This document shows positions 10,400-22,215 of a stretch of 64,000 nucleotides of DNA, piece after piece (the stretch's first letter is position 1; each line of letters opens with the position of its first letter). The translations under genes and the position numbers were made by a program. Where the stretch lies: contig NC_063257.1 of the NCBI RefSeq assembly GCF_019578655.1, positions 13,578,001 to 13,642,000 on the forward strand, in the 5' to 3' direction. Under the pieces are notes generated by a model. The model did no database searches. It was not told the origin of the DNA and saw only the letters and a list, made by a program, of their open reading frames with translations. Source of the stretch: Ricinus communis (taxonomy: Eukaryota > Streptophyta > Magnoliopsida > Malpighiales > Euphorbiaceae).

Positions 10400-12000
10400 A
10401 TAAAAAAATAAATATCATTACAGTGTTCTTACTGTTTTTTCTTAATAATGATAGTGAATGAGATAGTTACAGTGGTGGTAGTGCCGAAAGCGGTGAAAGT
10501 GAGAGCGGTTTCATCAAGTATAATGGTGGTAATAATGACTTATTGCTTAATTATATTAATTGTATTAAAATTATTATATAATTTTAAATAATATTAATTT
10601 TTAAAAAAAATTATTTAAAAAATTTATTTTTAAAAGAGAGTGACTCTCACTTTCTCATTTTTATTCAAAATATAACTAATTTAAATTAAATATATAAAAA
10701 TTTAGATTAAAAAATCTATAAATATAAAAAATTAATCAAATTAAATTTATATGATAAAATTAATAGCCAAATTGAAATTTATTCCACTTAAAATTTGGTG
10801 CGAAGCGTGGATGCATCTGTCCTTGTCTATTTTTAGACGCAATTAAATATGAAATTGTCAAACATCTAATTTAAGCTTCTCGCTAGACTTGTATATTAAA
10901 GGGTGTCCGTTGGTAGCTTATGTGGCAAGAAAAGTGAGTCCTTTGCCTCTTCTTCACAACTGACCATAGACAACAAATTATTGAAAAATAATATTTACAT
11001 AGATATCTTTATTTTTTAATAATAATTATATTCTTACCTCAAGAAATTAGTTTACAAAAATACACTTTATTAGAAAAAAATATTTGTAAAAATACATTAA
11101 AGTCAAATATCCTAAAAATCAACTGAACATTAACTATACTAAAAATCTTTTAAAAAAAATCATACATCGACTAAAATTAATCAAAAATCAATAAAATTAA
11201 CGAGTTATAAAAAATTATTAAATAAATAAAAACTAACAAATAAAATTAAAATCTAAAAATATATGAGTTAGACAATAAATAAAAAATCAACAAAACATAA
11301 ACCATACCTCTTTTAATATTAACTAAATGTCAACTAAACTATAACACTCGTACCTAAGGAACCATAATAATAATAATAATATAATAATAAAAATAATAAT
11401 AAAAATTTGTGATGATGATAATAATAAAACTAAACATTTTAAAAATTTCAACATGTATGATTAAAGTAAAGAATCTTTATTTTACATTGAATGATTTATA
11501 ATGAAATTATTATTGAGTCCTTAATTTAAAAAAAAGATTTTAATATTAGATAAAAATAAAATGATTATTTAAACTATATTAAATTAGTCTAATTAAACAA
11601 CAATTAGGTGTCGCACTTAATATTTTCTCAATTCGAATATATAGATTAAATTTTATATTGAAGGCTATAAAAATACTTTTCTTGAAGAATTTAGTTGGGG
11701 AATGATAAAAAAATTAATTAGCAAAATAATATTGGATTTAATTAAAAATAGTAAATAAATTGATTAATTGAAATAATTAAGTGCTATAATTAATTTGATA
11801 TTTATTTATTGGAAAGGGGCTAAAACTAAAGTTGATTAAGTGGAAAATATAATTGTTGGTATTTTTATAAATAGTTGTGTCAATAAGGGTATTCTAGTAA
11901 TTTCTTTACTAAAAGCAAGATTAAATGAGTAATTGATATTTTTAATAATTCTTATTTGGGCCAAAAGTAACAATTAGGGGTTGATTGAGACAATCATTAT
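10400..12000. other. AT-rich intergenic sequence
   Basis: No coding or transposon feature recognised. It contains an imperfect (AAT)n microsatellite at about 11365-11430, and short AT-rich stretches with one-base-run composition. Confidence 0.6.
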
Positions 12001-12499
12001 AAGCTTAAGGGTCTAGTGGGAATTTCAGGGGATATGGGAAGGAAAAAGAAAAAGAAGAAAAAGAAAGAAAGAGAATGAAAAAAGGAAGAGGAGCTGCTGC
12101 TATTGATAGCAGAAGGAGGAGGGTTCGATTGGGAGACGGTGAAGCTAGCATGAGGTGCAGCTGTCGACGACGAGCTCGATGGTGGCAGAGGCAGCAACTA
12201 TCAACGACGGTGAGTGGCAAAAAAGGTGAAGAAGGCAGCAATTTCTTGACGCCGTTCAGGCTAATTCCGGCGACTGAGAAGGATATTGAAATCTTTAACC
12301 CAGTTGATATTTTGCAAAGAACTAGCTACAGATGAAGAAAACACAAGAATAAGAAAGAAAACACAAAGCGTAAAAATATTATAAAATTAAAATGAAAGTA
12401 TTTTTGTAATTTTTTATAAAACGGGAGTATTTTATAATTACCCACATGCACTTAACTTCCCCATCACACCCACCAATATCCTTTCTCCCCTTCTCCACA
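12001..12499. other. Purine-rich, GC-richer patch left of the chromovirus
   Basis: A purine-rich tract (12020-12075) leads into a GC-richer stretch with an 86-codon plus-strand frame starting at 12075 (basic, Arg-rich, ending in QRTSYR). An equally long minus-strand frame is Ser-rich. Neither has a recognisable domain. It could be a 5' UTR or first exon, or the edge of an unrecognised LTR element. The chromovirus inserts at 12500. Confidence 0.35.
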
Positions 12500-13404
12500 T
12501 GTCACGTGCCCGCCTCGCAACCAGGCAAGGAAGGCTACCGATGCGCCAAAAAACTGCCCAACGAATGCCCGTATGGACGGACACGGCCGTGTTGGTCACA
12601 ACACTGCCCGTGTTGACCAACATGCCCAAGGACACGCCCGTGTTCATTTCAACCATGCCCGTGTTTACCAACACGCCCAAGGACACGCCCGTGTTGGTTG
12701 AATACAAATGCGAAAGGCCTAGAAGCTTCGGGAAACACGGCCACAGTAGGTAACACGGCTAATTACCCCAGACCGTGTTCCCAACACGGCCTTGAGCACG
12801 GCCATGTTCCCAACCGTGTTTCCAACACAGCCTGGAACACGGCCATGTTGGCGGACAGGGGGAAAAATGCTATAAATACCCCTTCCTTGTACCATTTCGA
12901 AAAAGGGAAGAGAGGGTGTGAAAAAGAGAGGAAGAAGGGAGAGAAAGAGAGCTAGAGAGTGAGTCCATAAAAGGGAACAAGGGCAGAAATAAAAGAAGAG
13001 TGTGTGGGCACAAGGTGTGCCAAAATGTAGCCATATAGAGGGAAAGAGTGTTGCTCTACATAGAGCAAAGAGAGATGCTCTATGTAGAGATAGTTGTAGG
13101 AATAGTTATGTAAATTAATACAAGGTGTGTGTGATATATGAAGGAAGAGAGTTTGTAGAGAGAGAAGGTGTGCTCATTGTAAGTAGCTTTAGTGTGAATT
13201 ACTCAATACAAGTATACACTTCCACAACTCTTGCGTCTATTTGTGCCACTTTCGTGAAATTACTTCCGCTAGCGTATTTGCTATCATTCTGCCGGGTTTG
13301 GCAATCAAGGGTAGGCTGACTAGCTAACTTGACTTTCGGGGAAATCAAGCAAGCTAGGCCGCACGTGGGCAAAGTTTTGGAGATAAAACAAAACTCAAGT
13401 GACA
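12500..13404 (+). repeat. Chromovirus 5' LTR
   Basis: 905 bp, differing from the 3' LTR at only about seven or eight positions on direct reading. A TATA box (tataaata) lies at 12871-12878, about 370 bp into the LTR, preceded by a dense cluster of acacggccgtgt-type palindromes (12565-12855). Confidence 0.95.
12871..12878 (+). promoter_or_regulatory. LTR TATA box
   Basis: tataaata in a GC-richer context at the end of the palindrome cluster, repeated at 16915-16922 in the other LTR. This is the usual position for the U3/R promoter of a plant Gypsy LTR. Confidence 0.75.
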
Positions 13405-13405
13405 G

Positions 13406-13418
13406 TTGGTATCTGAGC
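13406..13418 (+). promoter_or_regulatory. Chromovirus primer-binding site
   Basis: ttggtatctgagc begins one base after the LTR end TGACA. It matches the initiator Met tRNA primer site (tggtatcagagc) with one difference (tctgagc for tcagagc). Confidence 0.8.
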
Positions 13419-13522
13419 AGGTTCGAGACAAAGCCAAGTTCGAGACAGAGCAGAATTGGTATCACGCCACAGTTGGAAGTATAGCGCGGGTAAGTTCTTT
13501 GGGAGAATTCTTGCACGAAGTA

Positions 13523-14831
13523 ATGGCCAAAAGTGGTGAGCAATCTGCTTCTACCGCTCCTCTAAGGGAAGGAGGAAAGGGTAGCGGAAAGGGCTGAAGG
13601 GATAAGTCCCGAGTTGGTGAGCAATCCACTTCTACCGCTCCTCTAAGGGAAGGAGGAAAGGATAGCGGAAAAGGGCCGTAGGGAGAAGTCCCGAGACGTG
13701 GTTGGCGTGATGGAGGAAAGGCTAGTCAAGGGGAGACTGCCATGTCCGATTGGGTTAGGATCGAAGACATGGACCTTCGCATCCAGAAGCCAAAGTCCAA
13801 GGGGGACGTTAGAGAGCTTCGCGAGGAGATGGAAGGTGCCTTAAATGATTCTCGCCGACAGTTTATCGAGGGACTATGAGGCTCCTAAGAAGTGGACCTT
13901 CGCATCGAGAAGCCAAAGTCCAGGGGGGACGATAGAGAGCTTCGCGGGAAGATGCAAGGTGGACCTTCGCATCCAGAAGCTAAAGTCCAAGGGGGACGAC
14001 GGAGAGCTTCGCGAGGAGATGGAAGGTGCCGTAAATGTGCTCGAGGGACAATGAGGGACAAGAAGTGGACCTTTGCATCAAGAAGCTAGAGTCCAAGGGG
14101 GACGATGTAGAGCTTCGCGGGGAGATGCAAGGTGCCTGCAATGTGGCTCTTAACAAGTTACTTGGCCAATACGTGGAGAAGGTTGATAAGCTCGAGGGAG
14201 CTTAACTTGTGCAAGACCACGTTGGCAAATAGTGGGGGAGCGCAAGGAGTGACGGTTCACAGAGTCGATGCTCCTAAACCAAAGGCCTACGGTGGGGCTA
14301 GGAGTGCTAGGGAGATCGATGAATTCTTGTGACAGTTGGAAGGATATTTTGATACTTTGAGCATAGTGGACGACGCCATCAAGGTAAAGTCTGTATCTCT
14401 CTCTACTTAAGTAATATTGTTACCAAGATGGAAGTACGAAGGAAGTGACGAAGGTGGTGGAGATAGAGGGAAAATCTTCCGCCAAGGATGGTAAGGCTTC
14501 ATGCAGGGATAAGGGCAAGTGGAAGAAGGAAGACAGGTGTAGTTCTTCCCCGAGAAAGCTTGCCTGCTTCATCTGCGATGGACATCATCGTGCATATGAG
14601 TGTCCAAAGCGTGGGAGGCTTGGAGCATTAGTAATCACCGAGGAAGAGAGGCAAGAAGAAGAACGAAGACTTGCTTCCCTTCGACTCCTCAATGCTATCC
14701 AAGCTAAAGTGGAGCAAAAGTCTCGTGGTCGGATGTACGTGGAGACGAATATCGGAGGCAGGAGAATTCAAGCCATGGTGGATACCGAAGCAGATACAGG
14801 TACATGGCGAAGGAGGTTGCTGACTTTATGA
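13523..14831 (+). pseudogene. Chromovirus gag-protease relic
   Basis: A likely gag start (MAKSGEQSAS) is at 13523. An 81-bp tandem duplication follows (13535-13615 and 13616-13695). Four copies of a ~70-bp coiled-coil-coding unit (DLRIQKLKSKGDDGELREEM) begin near 13769, 13892, 13959 and 14064. The capsid block is mostly lost. A zinc knuckle CFICDGHHRAYEC (CX2CX3HX4C) lies at 14565-14603, followed by the linker EEERQEEERRLASLRLLNAI and the retropepsin start IQAMVDTEADT, in which the catalytic DTG triad reads DTE. Frameshifts separate the blocks. Gag would package RNA and protease would mature the particle, but no frame is intact. Confidence 0.88.
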
Positions 14832-15149
14832 AGTTGCCTTATGAAAAGGAAAAGGGCTTCATTAAAGGGAGAAAATGCAGAGAGGCTACCTATCATTGGC
14901 ATGGCGAGGAGGACTAACATCTGAATAGGCCAATGGCAAGGTAAGGTCGATATCACCATTGCTCTTATTAATCAACGGTTTTATCTTAGTATGGACTTCC
15001 TCGACATGGTGAAGGCATTCTTGGTTTCTTACGCCAACACCATGTGCATAATTGGGAATGGCCGACCTTGTGTTGTGCCGATAAAGAGGGAGTTAAGTCA
15101 AGAAAAGATGGTATCGGCCCTACAGCTCTCTAAACAGGATTAAAAAGGA

Positions 15150-16215
15150 AGGAGCCAACCTTCCCAGCAACCCTCAAGATGGAAGGAGGTCCTCTTGTTT
15201 AGGGTGCTATACTTTCAAGCCCTATCCGAGGCATACTTGACGAGTTCGAAGATGTTATACCGCCTAAGCTGCCGAAGAAGTTTCCTCCGCGACGAGAGGT
15301 GAACCACGAGATCGAGCCAGAATTGGGAGCCAAACCACCCGCCTTTGCATCCTATCGTACGGCGCCTCCGAAGTTAGGGGAACTAAGGAGGCAATTCAAG
15401 GAGCACATAGAGCTTCAAAGGCTAGGGTTGAAAGCCTTGAGGGGTAAAGAGCTCTATGTCAGAGAAAAAATGCTCATTTGCTCAACGGGAAGTGGTATTC
15501 CTAAGGCGTATTGTTGGCGATGGAAAAGATGGATGGATTAAGGGTGAAGGCCATCCAAGAATTGGGAGCTGCCGACCAAGGTGACCGAGGTGAGTTTTTT
15601 CCTTGGTTTGGTGAACCATTAGCGGGAGGTTCATCAAGGGCTATTCTTCCATTGCCACTCCGGGTGTATGAAGGAAGGGTCGAACTTGGGAGTAGGCTAC
15701 GAAGTGCCAACAAGCCTATGAGAGGCTAAAAGAAGGCCATTATGGAGGAGCCTGTCTTAGCACTTTCGGACCCTACGAAGGCATGCGATACCCAAACCGA
15801 TTGGGCAAACCGAGAGGATCAGTGTACTCTCGGAAGTTAGTGGAGGCACTACGTGAGGAGATTGGGCGAAGCTGCTTAATGTTGCCCAATTCCTGTACAA
15901 TTTGCGAAGAAGTGAGTCTGCGGGCAAGAGTCCATTCGAGGATAGTTATGGGTCGGCAACCCTACACACCAGGTACTCTTGCCTTGATCTGGACAAGCCG
16001 CAGTCTACCCGCCTTCAAACTTGCGAAGGAATGGAAGAAGCAAGACGACGTTGCTCGAGCCTATTTTGGAGAAGGCATTCAAGCAAGTGAAGGAGCGGGC
16101 AGACAATAAGAGGAGACCAATGGAGTTCAAGGACGGGGATAAAGTGCTTGTCAAGTTATACTGGCATGGCAAAGACGACGGACTTCATTGGAGACTCAGG
16201 GGAAAGGTAGAGTAG
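15150..16215 (+). pseudogene. Chromovirus pol relic (RT start, RNase H edge, integrase C-terminal)
   Basis: ILDEFEDVIPPKLPKKFPPR and NHEIEPELGAKPPAFASYRT (15220-15370) are the conserved region just before chromovirus RT. Sequence then jumps to a piece matching the end of RT (LYVREKMLICSTGSG region, VKAIQELG) and RNase H fragments (EEPVLALSDPTK-like, 15740-15800). It continues with the integrase-distal block ESAGKSPFEDSYG, GRQPYTP, FAKEW, KRRPMEFKDGDKVLVKL (15900-16200). The YVDD box and the integrase DDE core are deleted. Multiple shifts between blocks. Confidence 0.85.
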
Positions 16216-16239
16216 CAAGGTAGATCTTCCACAAAGGCA

Positions 16240-16540
16240 TCAAGATCCATCCCGAGCATGTTGAAGCTTTATAAGGAGGATCACGATGACCCAAGCCGGG
16301 GTAAGTCTATAAGAGCTCTTTGGAAGGTGCGGGCTCAGTAGGACAAAGAGGTGGACTACATCATCTCCCATCGTAAGGCGCCACAATCCAAACAACCTCC
16401 CATGACGGAGTTTCTTGAGGAAGGGACTCCCCGGAAGTGAGACAAGTTGGGAGCTGATTCGCGAATTGTGGCAACTCGAGGAGGAAACCAAGAGCTTACG
16501 AGGAGAAGGCAACGAGAGCGTTGCCAGATTGAGTGGGGGA
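16240..16540 (+). pseudogene. Chromodomain relic at integrase C-terminus
   Basis: Frames in this interval give HPEHVEALYKE, HDDPS, VDYIISHRKAPQ, then KGLPGSETSWELIRELWQLE, the pattern of the chromodomain that ends chromovirus integrases and directs insertion to particular chromatin. It is broken by shifts near 16320 and 16430. The end runs into the polypurine tract. Confidence 0.8.
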
Positions 16541-16543
16541 GAA

Positions 16544-17448
16544 TGTCACGTGCCCGCCTCGCAACCAGGCAAGGAAGGCTACCGATGCGCCAAAAAACTG
16601 CCCAACGAATGCCCGTATGGACGGACACGGCCGTGTTGGTCACAACACTGCCCGTGTTGACCAACATGCCCAAGGACACGCCCGTGTTCATTTCAACCAT
16701 GCCCGTGTTTACCAACACGCCCAAGGACACGCCCGTGTTGGTTGAATACAAATGCGAAAGGCCTAGAAGCTTCGGGAAACACGGCCACAGTAGGTAACAT
16801 GGCTAATTACCCCAGACCGTGTTCCCAACACGGCCTTGAGCACGGCCATGTTCCCAACCGTGTTTCCAACACGGCCTGGAACACGGCCATGTTGGCGGAT
16901 ATGGGGAAAAATGCTATAAATACCCCTTCCTTGTACCATTTCGAAAAAGGGAAGAGAGGGTGTGAAAAAGAGAGGAAGAAGGGAGAGAAAGAGGGCTAGA
17001 GAGTGAGTCCATAAAAGGAAACAAGGGCAGAAATAAAAGAAGAGTGTGTGGGCACAAGGTGTGCCAAAATGTAGCCATATAGAGGGAAAGAGTGTTGCTC
17101 TACATAGAGCAAAGAGAGATGCTCTATGTAGAGATAGTTGTAGGAATAGTTATGTAAATTAATACAAGGTGTGTGTGATATATGAAGGAAGAGAGTTTGT
17201 AGAGAGAGAAGGTGTGCTCATTGTAAGTAGCTTTAGTGTGAATTACTCAATACAAGTATACACTTCCACAACTCTTGCGTCTATTTGTGCCACTTTCGTG
17301 AAATTACTTCCGCTAGCGTATTTGCTATCATTCTGCCGGGTTTGGCAATCAAGGGTAGGCTGACTAGCTAACTTGACTTTCGGGGAAATCAAGCAAGCTA
17401 GGCCGCACGTGGGCAAAGTTTTGGAGATAAAACAAAACTCACGTGACA
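16544..17448 (+). repeat. Chromovirus 3' LTR
   Basis: Same length as the 5' LTR. Differences seen include taacatggct for taacacggct, acggcctgg for acagcctgg, gatatgggg for gacaggggg, and cacgtgaca for caagtgaca at the end. TATA box at 16915-16922. Confidence 0.95.
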
Positions 17449-18870
17449 CACAGGACCACAGCTCGTCACAAAGCACTCTTTTAATCCATTTCCCCTCTTA
17501 TTCTCCTTCTCCTTAAATTATCCCTTCACTAGCCCTCTCTAGTTTTTATTTGCTCGAACTACATTTTTCTTTTAATTTCTATATTTAGCTTTGCTTTTGC
17601 TGTCGTTTATATGTTTGGTGGCTAGTTTTTTTGGGCATTTTAGATGCTAGGTGTCCCTTTATATTTTTCTTCATTAGTCTTGACATTCTCATACGTTACT
17701 TGATCAACGGCCATGAATGTTCCTTGGCCACCACAATGTGCTTGATCATACGATTACTTTGTCCCTAGGCCATTATCTTTATTTGTTTTCTTACTAATAA
17801 GCAAATGAAATTGAAATATTGTATTTTTTTGGTATGTGGTATTGTTGTAAATTGATTTTGGTATTGCAGAGAAAGGTGAGAAAGAATGCTCTCCATTAGT
17901 AAACTATAACAAACTATAAAGAAAATCTAGTATGATACTAAAAAGTGAGGACTATTTAGAGTAATATGGCAAATCTCAAGAAAAAAAATAGTATTTACTT
18001 CTTAATGTTTAATTTAGTTAACTGAATGGTAATTTTATCTTTTTTACTTTAATGTAAAGCAATATTAACAAGAAAATTAATAGAAGGGGAATAAATGTAA
18101 TATTACAAACTACAAAGGTAATTAAGAAATAAATGTGTTTACTTCTCAAAAATGCTTTTCGAAGAATTTTAGAAAAAGAAATCTAAGAAAAATAAACAAG
18201 GGTAATTTAGTAATTTTACTTATAATAGTAGCAAAATATTTTACCAGAAGGGTTTTCTTTAGTTAATAAACTAAGATATAAAGGATGTAATGATGTATTA
18301 TTGAAAACCAAAGGGTTAACTTGTGCATTCCATTAAGCTCTGAGGGGCTTTAGTAGTTTAGCTAATTAAGAATGTAAATCTTCTAATTTATTTCTAGCCT
18401 ATTTAAATTTCTGAAAGTATTTAACTTAATAAAACTTTATATTATATCAGGCTTGCAAGTCTTTTATGTTATATCAGGATTGCATCATAAAAGAAAAACG
18501 ATTTAATTGGTTTCAGATTAAATTATTTAACAGGTTTAGCTACAAAGCATTAAAAAAGACAAAAGTTATTATGCAAGAATATAAAACCATGACATATAAC
18601 TTTTTTGTTATTTTTCTTAATTTATAGTTCAGTTCAATTTATAAAAAATATTCTCATTTAGATATTAATGATTAAAAAATAAAAAAGAATTATCTTTTTT
18701 ATAATTTATAGTTTTAGATAGAGTCGGTCCTCTTATATTTATTTTTAATAAATTAATAATTCTATTAATTAATAAAATTTTGAAAAATATCTCTTCGGAT
18801 AATTAATAATTCTATAAATTAATAATTAATAAAATCTGAAAATTTATTTTATTATTATTAATTATTACAG
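17449..18870. other. Non-coding flank upstream of the synthase relic
   Basis: A pyrimidine-rich start (17470-17600) is followed by AT-rich sequence. This could include the old promoter and 5' UTR of the pseudogene downstream, but no first exon or TATA arrangement is convincing. Confidence 0.45.
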
Positions 18871-19368
18871 AGAATATTTAGAGTAGCAGTGATTGGTGGT
18901 GGGGTTAGTGGTCTTGTTTCAAGTTATGTTCTTGCAAAAGCTGGCATTGAAGTTGTTGTATATGAGAAAGAAGATTGCTTGGGTGGCCATGCAAATAAGA
19001 CTGTTAACTTTAATGATATTGATATAGACCTTGGCTTCTTGGCTTTCAATCCTGCAAGTCATGATTTAAAGTGCTTCTTTTCTTTCATTTGCATTTTCTT
19101 TCTGTTTCTGTTTCTGTAATGGATTATAATTGCTGGGTTTTGATCATCAGGCAGTATATCCAAAAATATGGAGTTCCTTGAGAGCATTGGACTAGAAATG
19201 GAGTTATCAGATATGTCATTCTCAGTAAGTTTAGACTATGGCAACGACTATGAATGGGGTAGCAGGAAAGGCTTGTCAAGTTTGTTTGCTCAAAGAAAGA
19301 GTATTTCCAATTCTTATTTTTGGCAAATATTTAGAGATATCAATAAATTCAAGCATGATATCCTCATG
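18871..19368 (+). pseudogene. Oxidase domain exons 1-2 of the synthase relic
   Basis: After attattacag, the frame gives FRVAVIGGGVSGLVSSYVLA, the GXGXXG dinucleotide-binding fold, then VVYEKEDCLGGHANKTVNF and DLGFLAFNP. An apparent GC-AG intron (donor gcaagt at 19054, acceptor ag at 19149-19150) is followed by the block AVYPKNMEFLESIGLEMELS, then DMSFSVSLDYGNDYEWGSRK and SYFWQIFRDINKFKHDIL. The family's initiator Met just before RVAVIGGG is replaced here by TTT-type sequence, so the start is lost. This is the best preserved part of the relic. Confidence 0.93.
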
Positions 19369-19371
19369 TGA

Positions 19372-21106
19372 TTTCCAACACATTATATATGTATATATAA
19401 AAACATATAATAAGCTAGTTGATTATTAAAAATATTATTTAAATTTATGACAAATTAAGTTTGAAAATAAATTTACATTCAATTTAAAACTTGATTAAAG
19501 TTAAAAGTTTGATTGTAAAACAATTTTATCTTTTCTTCTCTTTTTTCAGAAGAAAGAAAATATATTAATTAGGATGCCCAACATTGGAAGAAACCAAATC
19601 TTAGAAGGGAATACGAACCTCTTCCACAGTTCAAATTTGAAGAAAAGCCAAACTTTGCTAATTTATAAGCTAAAATATTATAGCTAATCTAGCAACAAAA
19701 GAGAAAGAAACAAATCTGAAAATACCTTAAACAACTAAAACATTTTGAATCACCATCCCAAGCTGTAATCTATAATCATGATCATTAAGCAGCTGTATGA
19801 CATCAAGATCGTAAATTACTTTGTTGGTACCAAATATTTTGATTTTATATTCAATTGGTATTTATATTTTAATTTTTTTAATTTTTACATTTTTATTTCT
19901 ATTTCAATTTAAGATAGCTTTAATTTGTTCAGCTTATTTTCACTGATATATAATTAAAAATAAAATATTTTTAATTGATTTATCATATTTATATAACAAT
20001 TTATTAATGACTTATCTTACTAACCACACGAGGCCCATTTCTATATATGTATAGTTCGAAAAAAAATTTAAAGATGAATTTCTCATGTTTAGTAGGATAG
20101 GCTACTAGTGAATTAATATTGTTGATGTGATGAATTGAATAAGAATTTTATATTTTTAATAACTATATTAAAATAAAAATAAAAATACTGATACCAAAAA
20201 ATAAAATATTAATAATTATTATATATAAAAATAAAAAATATCAAATATCTGCCTATCGAATGCTAGCTTAAAACCAAAATGAAGACCCCGTGCTTTGGCC
20301 AATTCAGCAGAGCATCAAGAACCGCTCCTTCAAGAACCCTTTTACTAGATTTCCAATTTTCTTATCTTTTACACATTTGCTTATTCAATTTACTTTGGGG
20401 TGATTTTGTTAGTACTAACTTTTTTGCACCCAATTTCAGATACTTTAGTTATTTGTTTCACTTTCCTATTCAATCTAGTAATATTTTTTATTTTTTTTCC
20501 AAAAATAAAATATGTGATGACTAAATATATTAATATAGAACTAAATTTTATCAAAATAAATTATTTTTTGAATATTTATATATAGATATTTTAAATTCTG
20601 AGATATAAATTTTTTTACATGTAATGTTATATTTTGACACATAGAATTTTAATTTTAACTTATATTTATTTTTTATGCATGAGATTTAAGTTTATGTATA
20701 ATATTAATGATTTTTTCCATTAATTTATTGACTAATAAGTTATATTCCCAATTAAAAAAATTATTCTAATTCTAAAAAGTAATATTTGAATTATTTTTTA
20801 ATATTATGATAATTAATAAATTAGTTCCTAATTAGATAAAGATTATATAAATCTTTAAAATAATTTTATATTATTGCAATAAAAAATCTTAGAATATTAA
20901 AAAATTGGAAAAGATATTTAAAATATTTAAATTCTTATTATTTTATAAAATATTATAAGTAATTATCATGTATTAAAAATTTAATTTATTTTTTATAAAC
21001 TTAATTTTACAATATTATTTATAATAAAAATAAATAGACGGTAGTGCAATACTCGAATAAACGACTAGTTTAATTAGTTTTTAATTCAAATGCTTCATAT
21101 GTGGCA

Positions 21107-21158
<52 letters not shown>

Positions 21159-22104
21159 TTAATCATTTTTGAAAATATATTTTTTGAATAAAATATTATC
21201 AAAAAAATGTTTGTTTTCTTTCTTATTTTTATATCTCTGATATGAATTAAGGTTTTAAATATTTTCTGTCGGTTATTTAGTTCTTCAGAATGTAAATAAA
21301 TAGAAATAGTGCTATAAAGTGAGAACATTTCTAAAATAAATAAAAAAAATAACAATTTAAAATCTTTTATCATTCACAACGATTCATATCAAAATCTTAT
21401 TACTTCAGTTCAACATGAATGTTAAAGAGGGTACCCAATACCCAAATTAAACTTCTGTTTTTTTTGGTGAAGCAGAAATTAAACATTTCTCTAGATAAAG
21501 AAAACAGAAAAGAGAAGAGAAGAATAATTTAATAAAAATTAATAAACAATACAAGAATGTGATAATAAATCAGTGACCATTCATTAGAGATTTGATTTTA
21601 TTTTTTTAACGGCAGCTGTGGTGAATATAATTATGAATTATGGTTGTACTTGATTGCTAAACCTTCTTGACAACTATCAACTATGTAGAATTAAATATTT
21701 TTGCCTACTTGGGCTTCAACATGGTTTAGCACTACTCTCAGGATTATCAACACCAAGCAAATTGTATAACATAGAATTCTTAATAAATTTAGGGAATATA
21801 ATAGTGATAATTTAACATGGAATCATTAATAAATTTGTTCGTTTTCATCTATACTTTTAGGATTAATTTAGAACAACTTTAGAATTTATAGATTTTTTTA
21901 TTAAATTAATGAGCGTAAAGTTTTTAACTCCTGAATTATTTCCGCTGTCTTTTTCAATATGCATACTGAATCAATAGATTTTAAAAATATTTATACAACT
22001 CATAAATTCTAAATAATTCCTCATTAAAAATCCTCAAATAATTTATATTCATCAATAATTTTTACTAATCAATAATTTATATTCATCTTAATTTATATAT
22101 TGCA
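19372..22104 (+). other. Large AT-rich intron of the synthase relic
   Basis: Exon 2 ends with HDIL at 19368 and the next block (YLEQLENNSDID) opens at about 22106, so this 2.7 kb is intron, probably enlarged by insertions. It includes an (AT)n microsatellite (21115-21153) with palindromic flanks and an 81-codon frame at 20279-20524 without recognised similarity. No transposon ends were resolved. Confidence 0.6.
21115..21153. repeat. (AT)n microsatellite
   Basis: About 19 AT dinucleotides flanked by ttaatt and aattaatt, so the whole tract is palindromic. Confidence 0.95.
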
Positions 22105-22215
22105 GTTATCTTGAGCAGCTTGAGAATAACTCAGACATCGATCAAACTTAAAGATTAGGGTAGTTTATTGATTTAAGGGATTACTTAGAAATATTTCAAA
22201 ATGCTTATTTTGTAA
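22105..22215 (+). pseudogene. Oxidase domain exon 3 of the synthase relic
   Basis: The frame reads YLEQLENNSDIDQT, stop, RLG, stop, FIDLRDYLEIFQNAYFV. It aligns with the family's YLEKLENNPDIDRNETLGQF block and the following FQKAYLIPICGSIWSC region. Two in-frame stops and degraded 3' end. Confidence 0.85.

Larger units (their letters stand above)
12500..17448 (+). mobile_element. Chromovirus (Ty3/Gypsy) with near-identical LTRs and ruined interior
   Basis: Two 905-bp LTRs (12500-13404, 16544-17448) begin TGTCACGTGCC and end TGACA. A primer site follows the first, and a polypurine tract (agtgggggagaa, 16532-16543) precedes the second. The interior is only about 3.1 kb and holds, in order, gag coiled coil and zinc knuckle, protease, the start of RT, a jump to the RNase H-proximal region, integrase C-terminal part and a chromodomain. 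All are crossed by stops and shifts, and most of RT and the integrase core are missing. Flanks show caca on both sides, a possible short target duplication. A non-autonomous copy of a Reina/Tekay-like chromovirus is my inference. Confidence 0.93.

Noticed and set aside
12499..12753. Overlapping 81-116-codon frames in the chromovirus LTRs
   Set aside because: They arise from the GC-rich palindrome array, occur identically in both LTRs and on both strands, and show no protein family pattern. They are repeat-derived frames, not genes.
18871..19371. Intact short FAD oxidase gene
   Set aside because: The frame lacks the family's start codon, is split by an intron, and the rest of the protein continues in damaged exons to 27356.
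20279..20524. 81-codon frame as a possible exon of the synthase relic
   Set aside because: It does not match any block of the synthase family and lies in the large intron.
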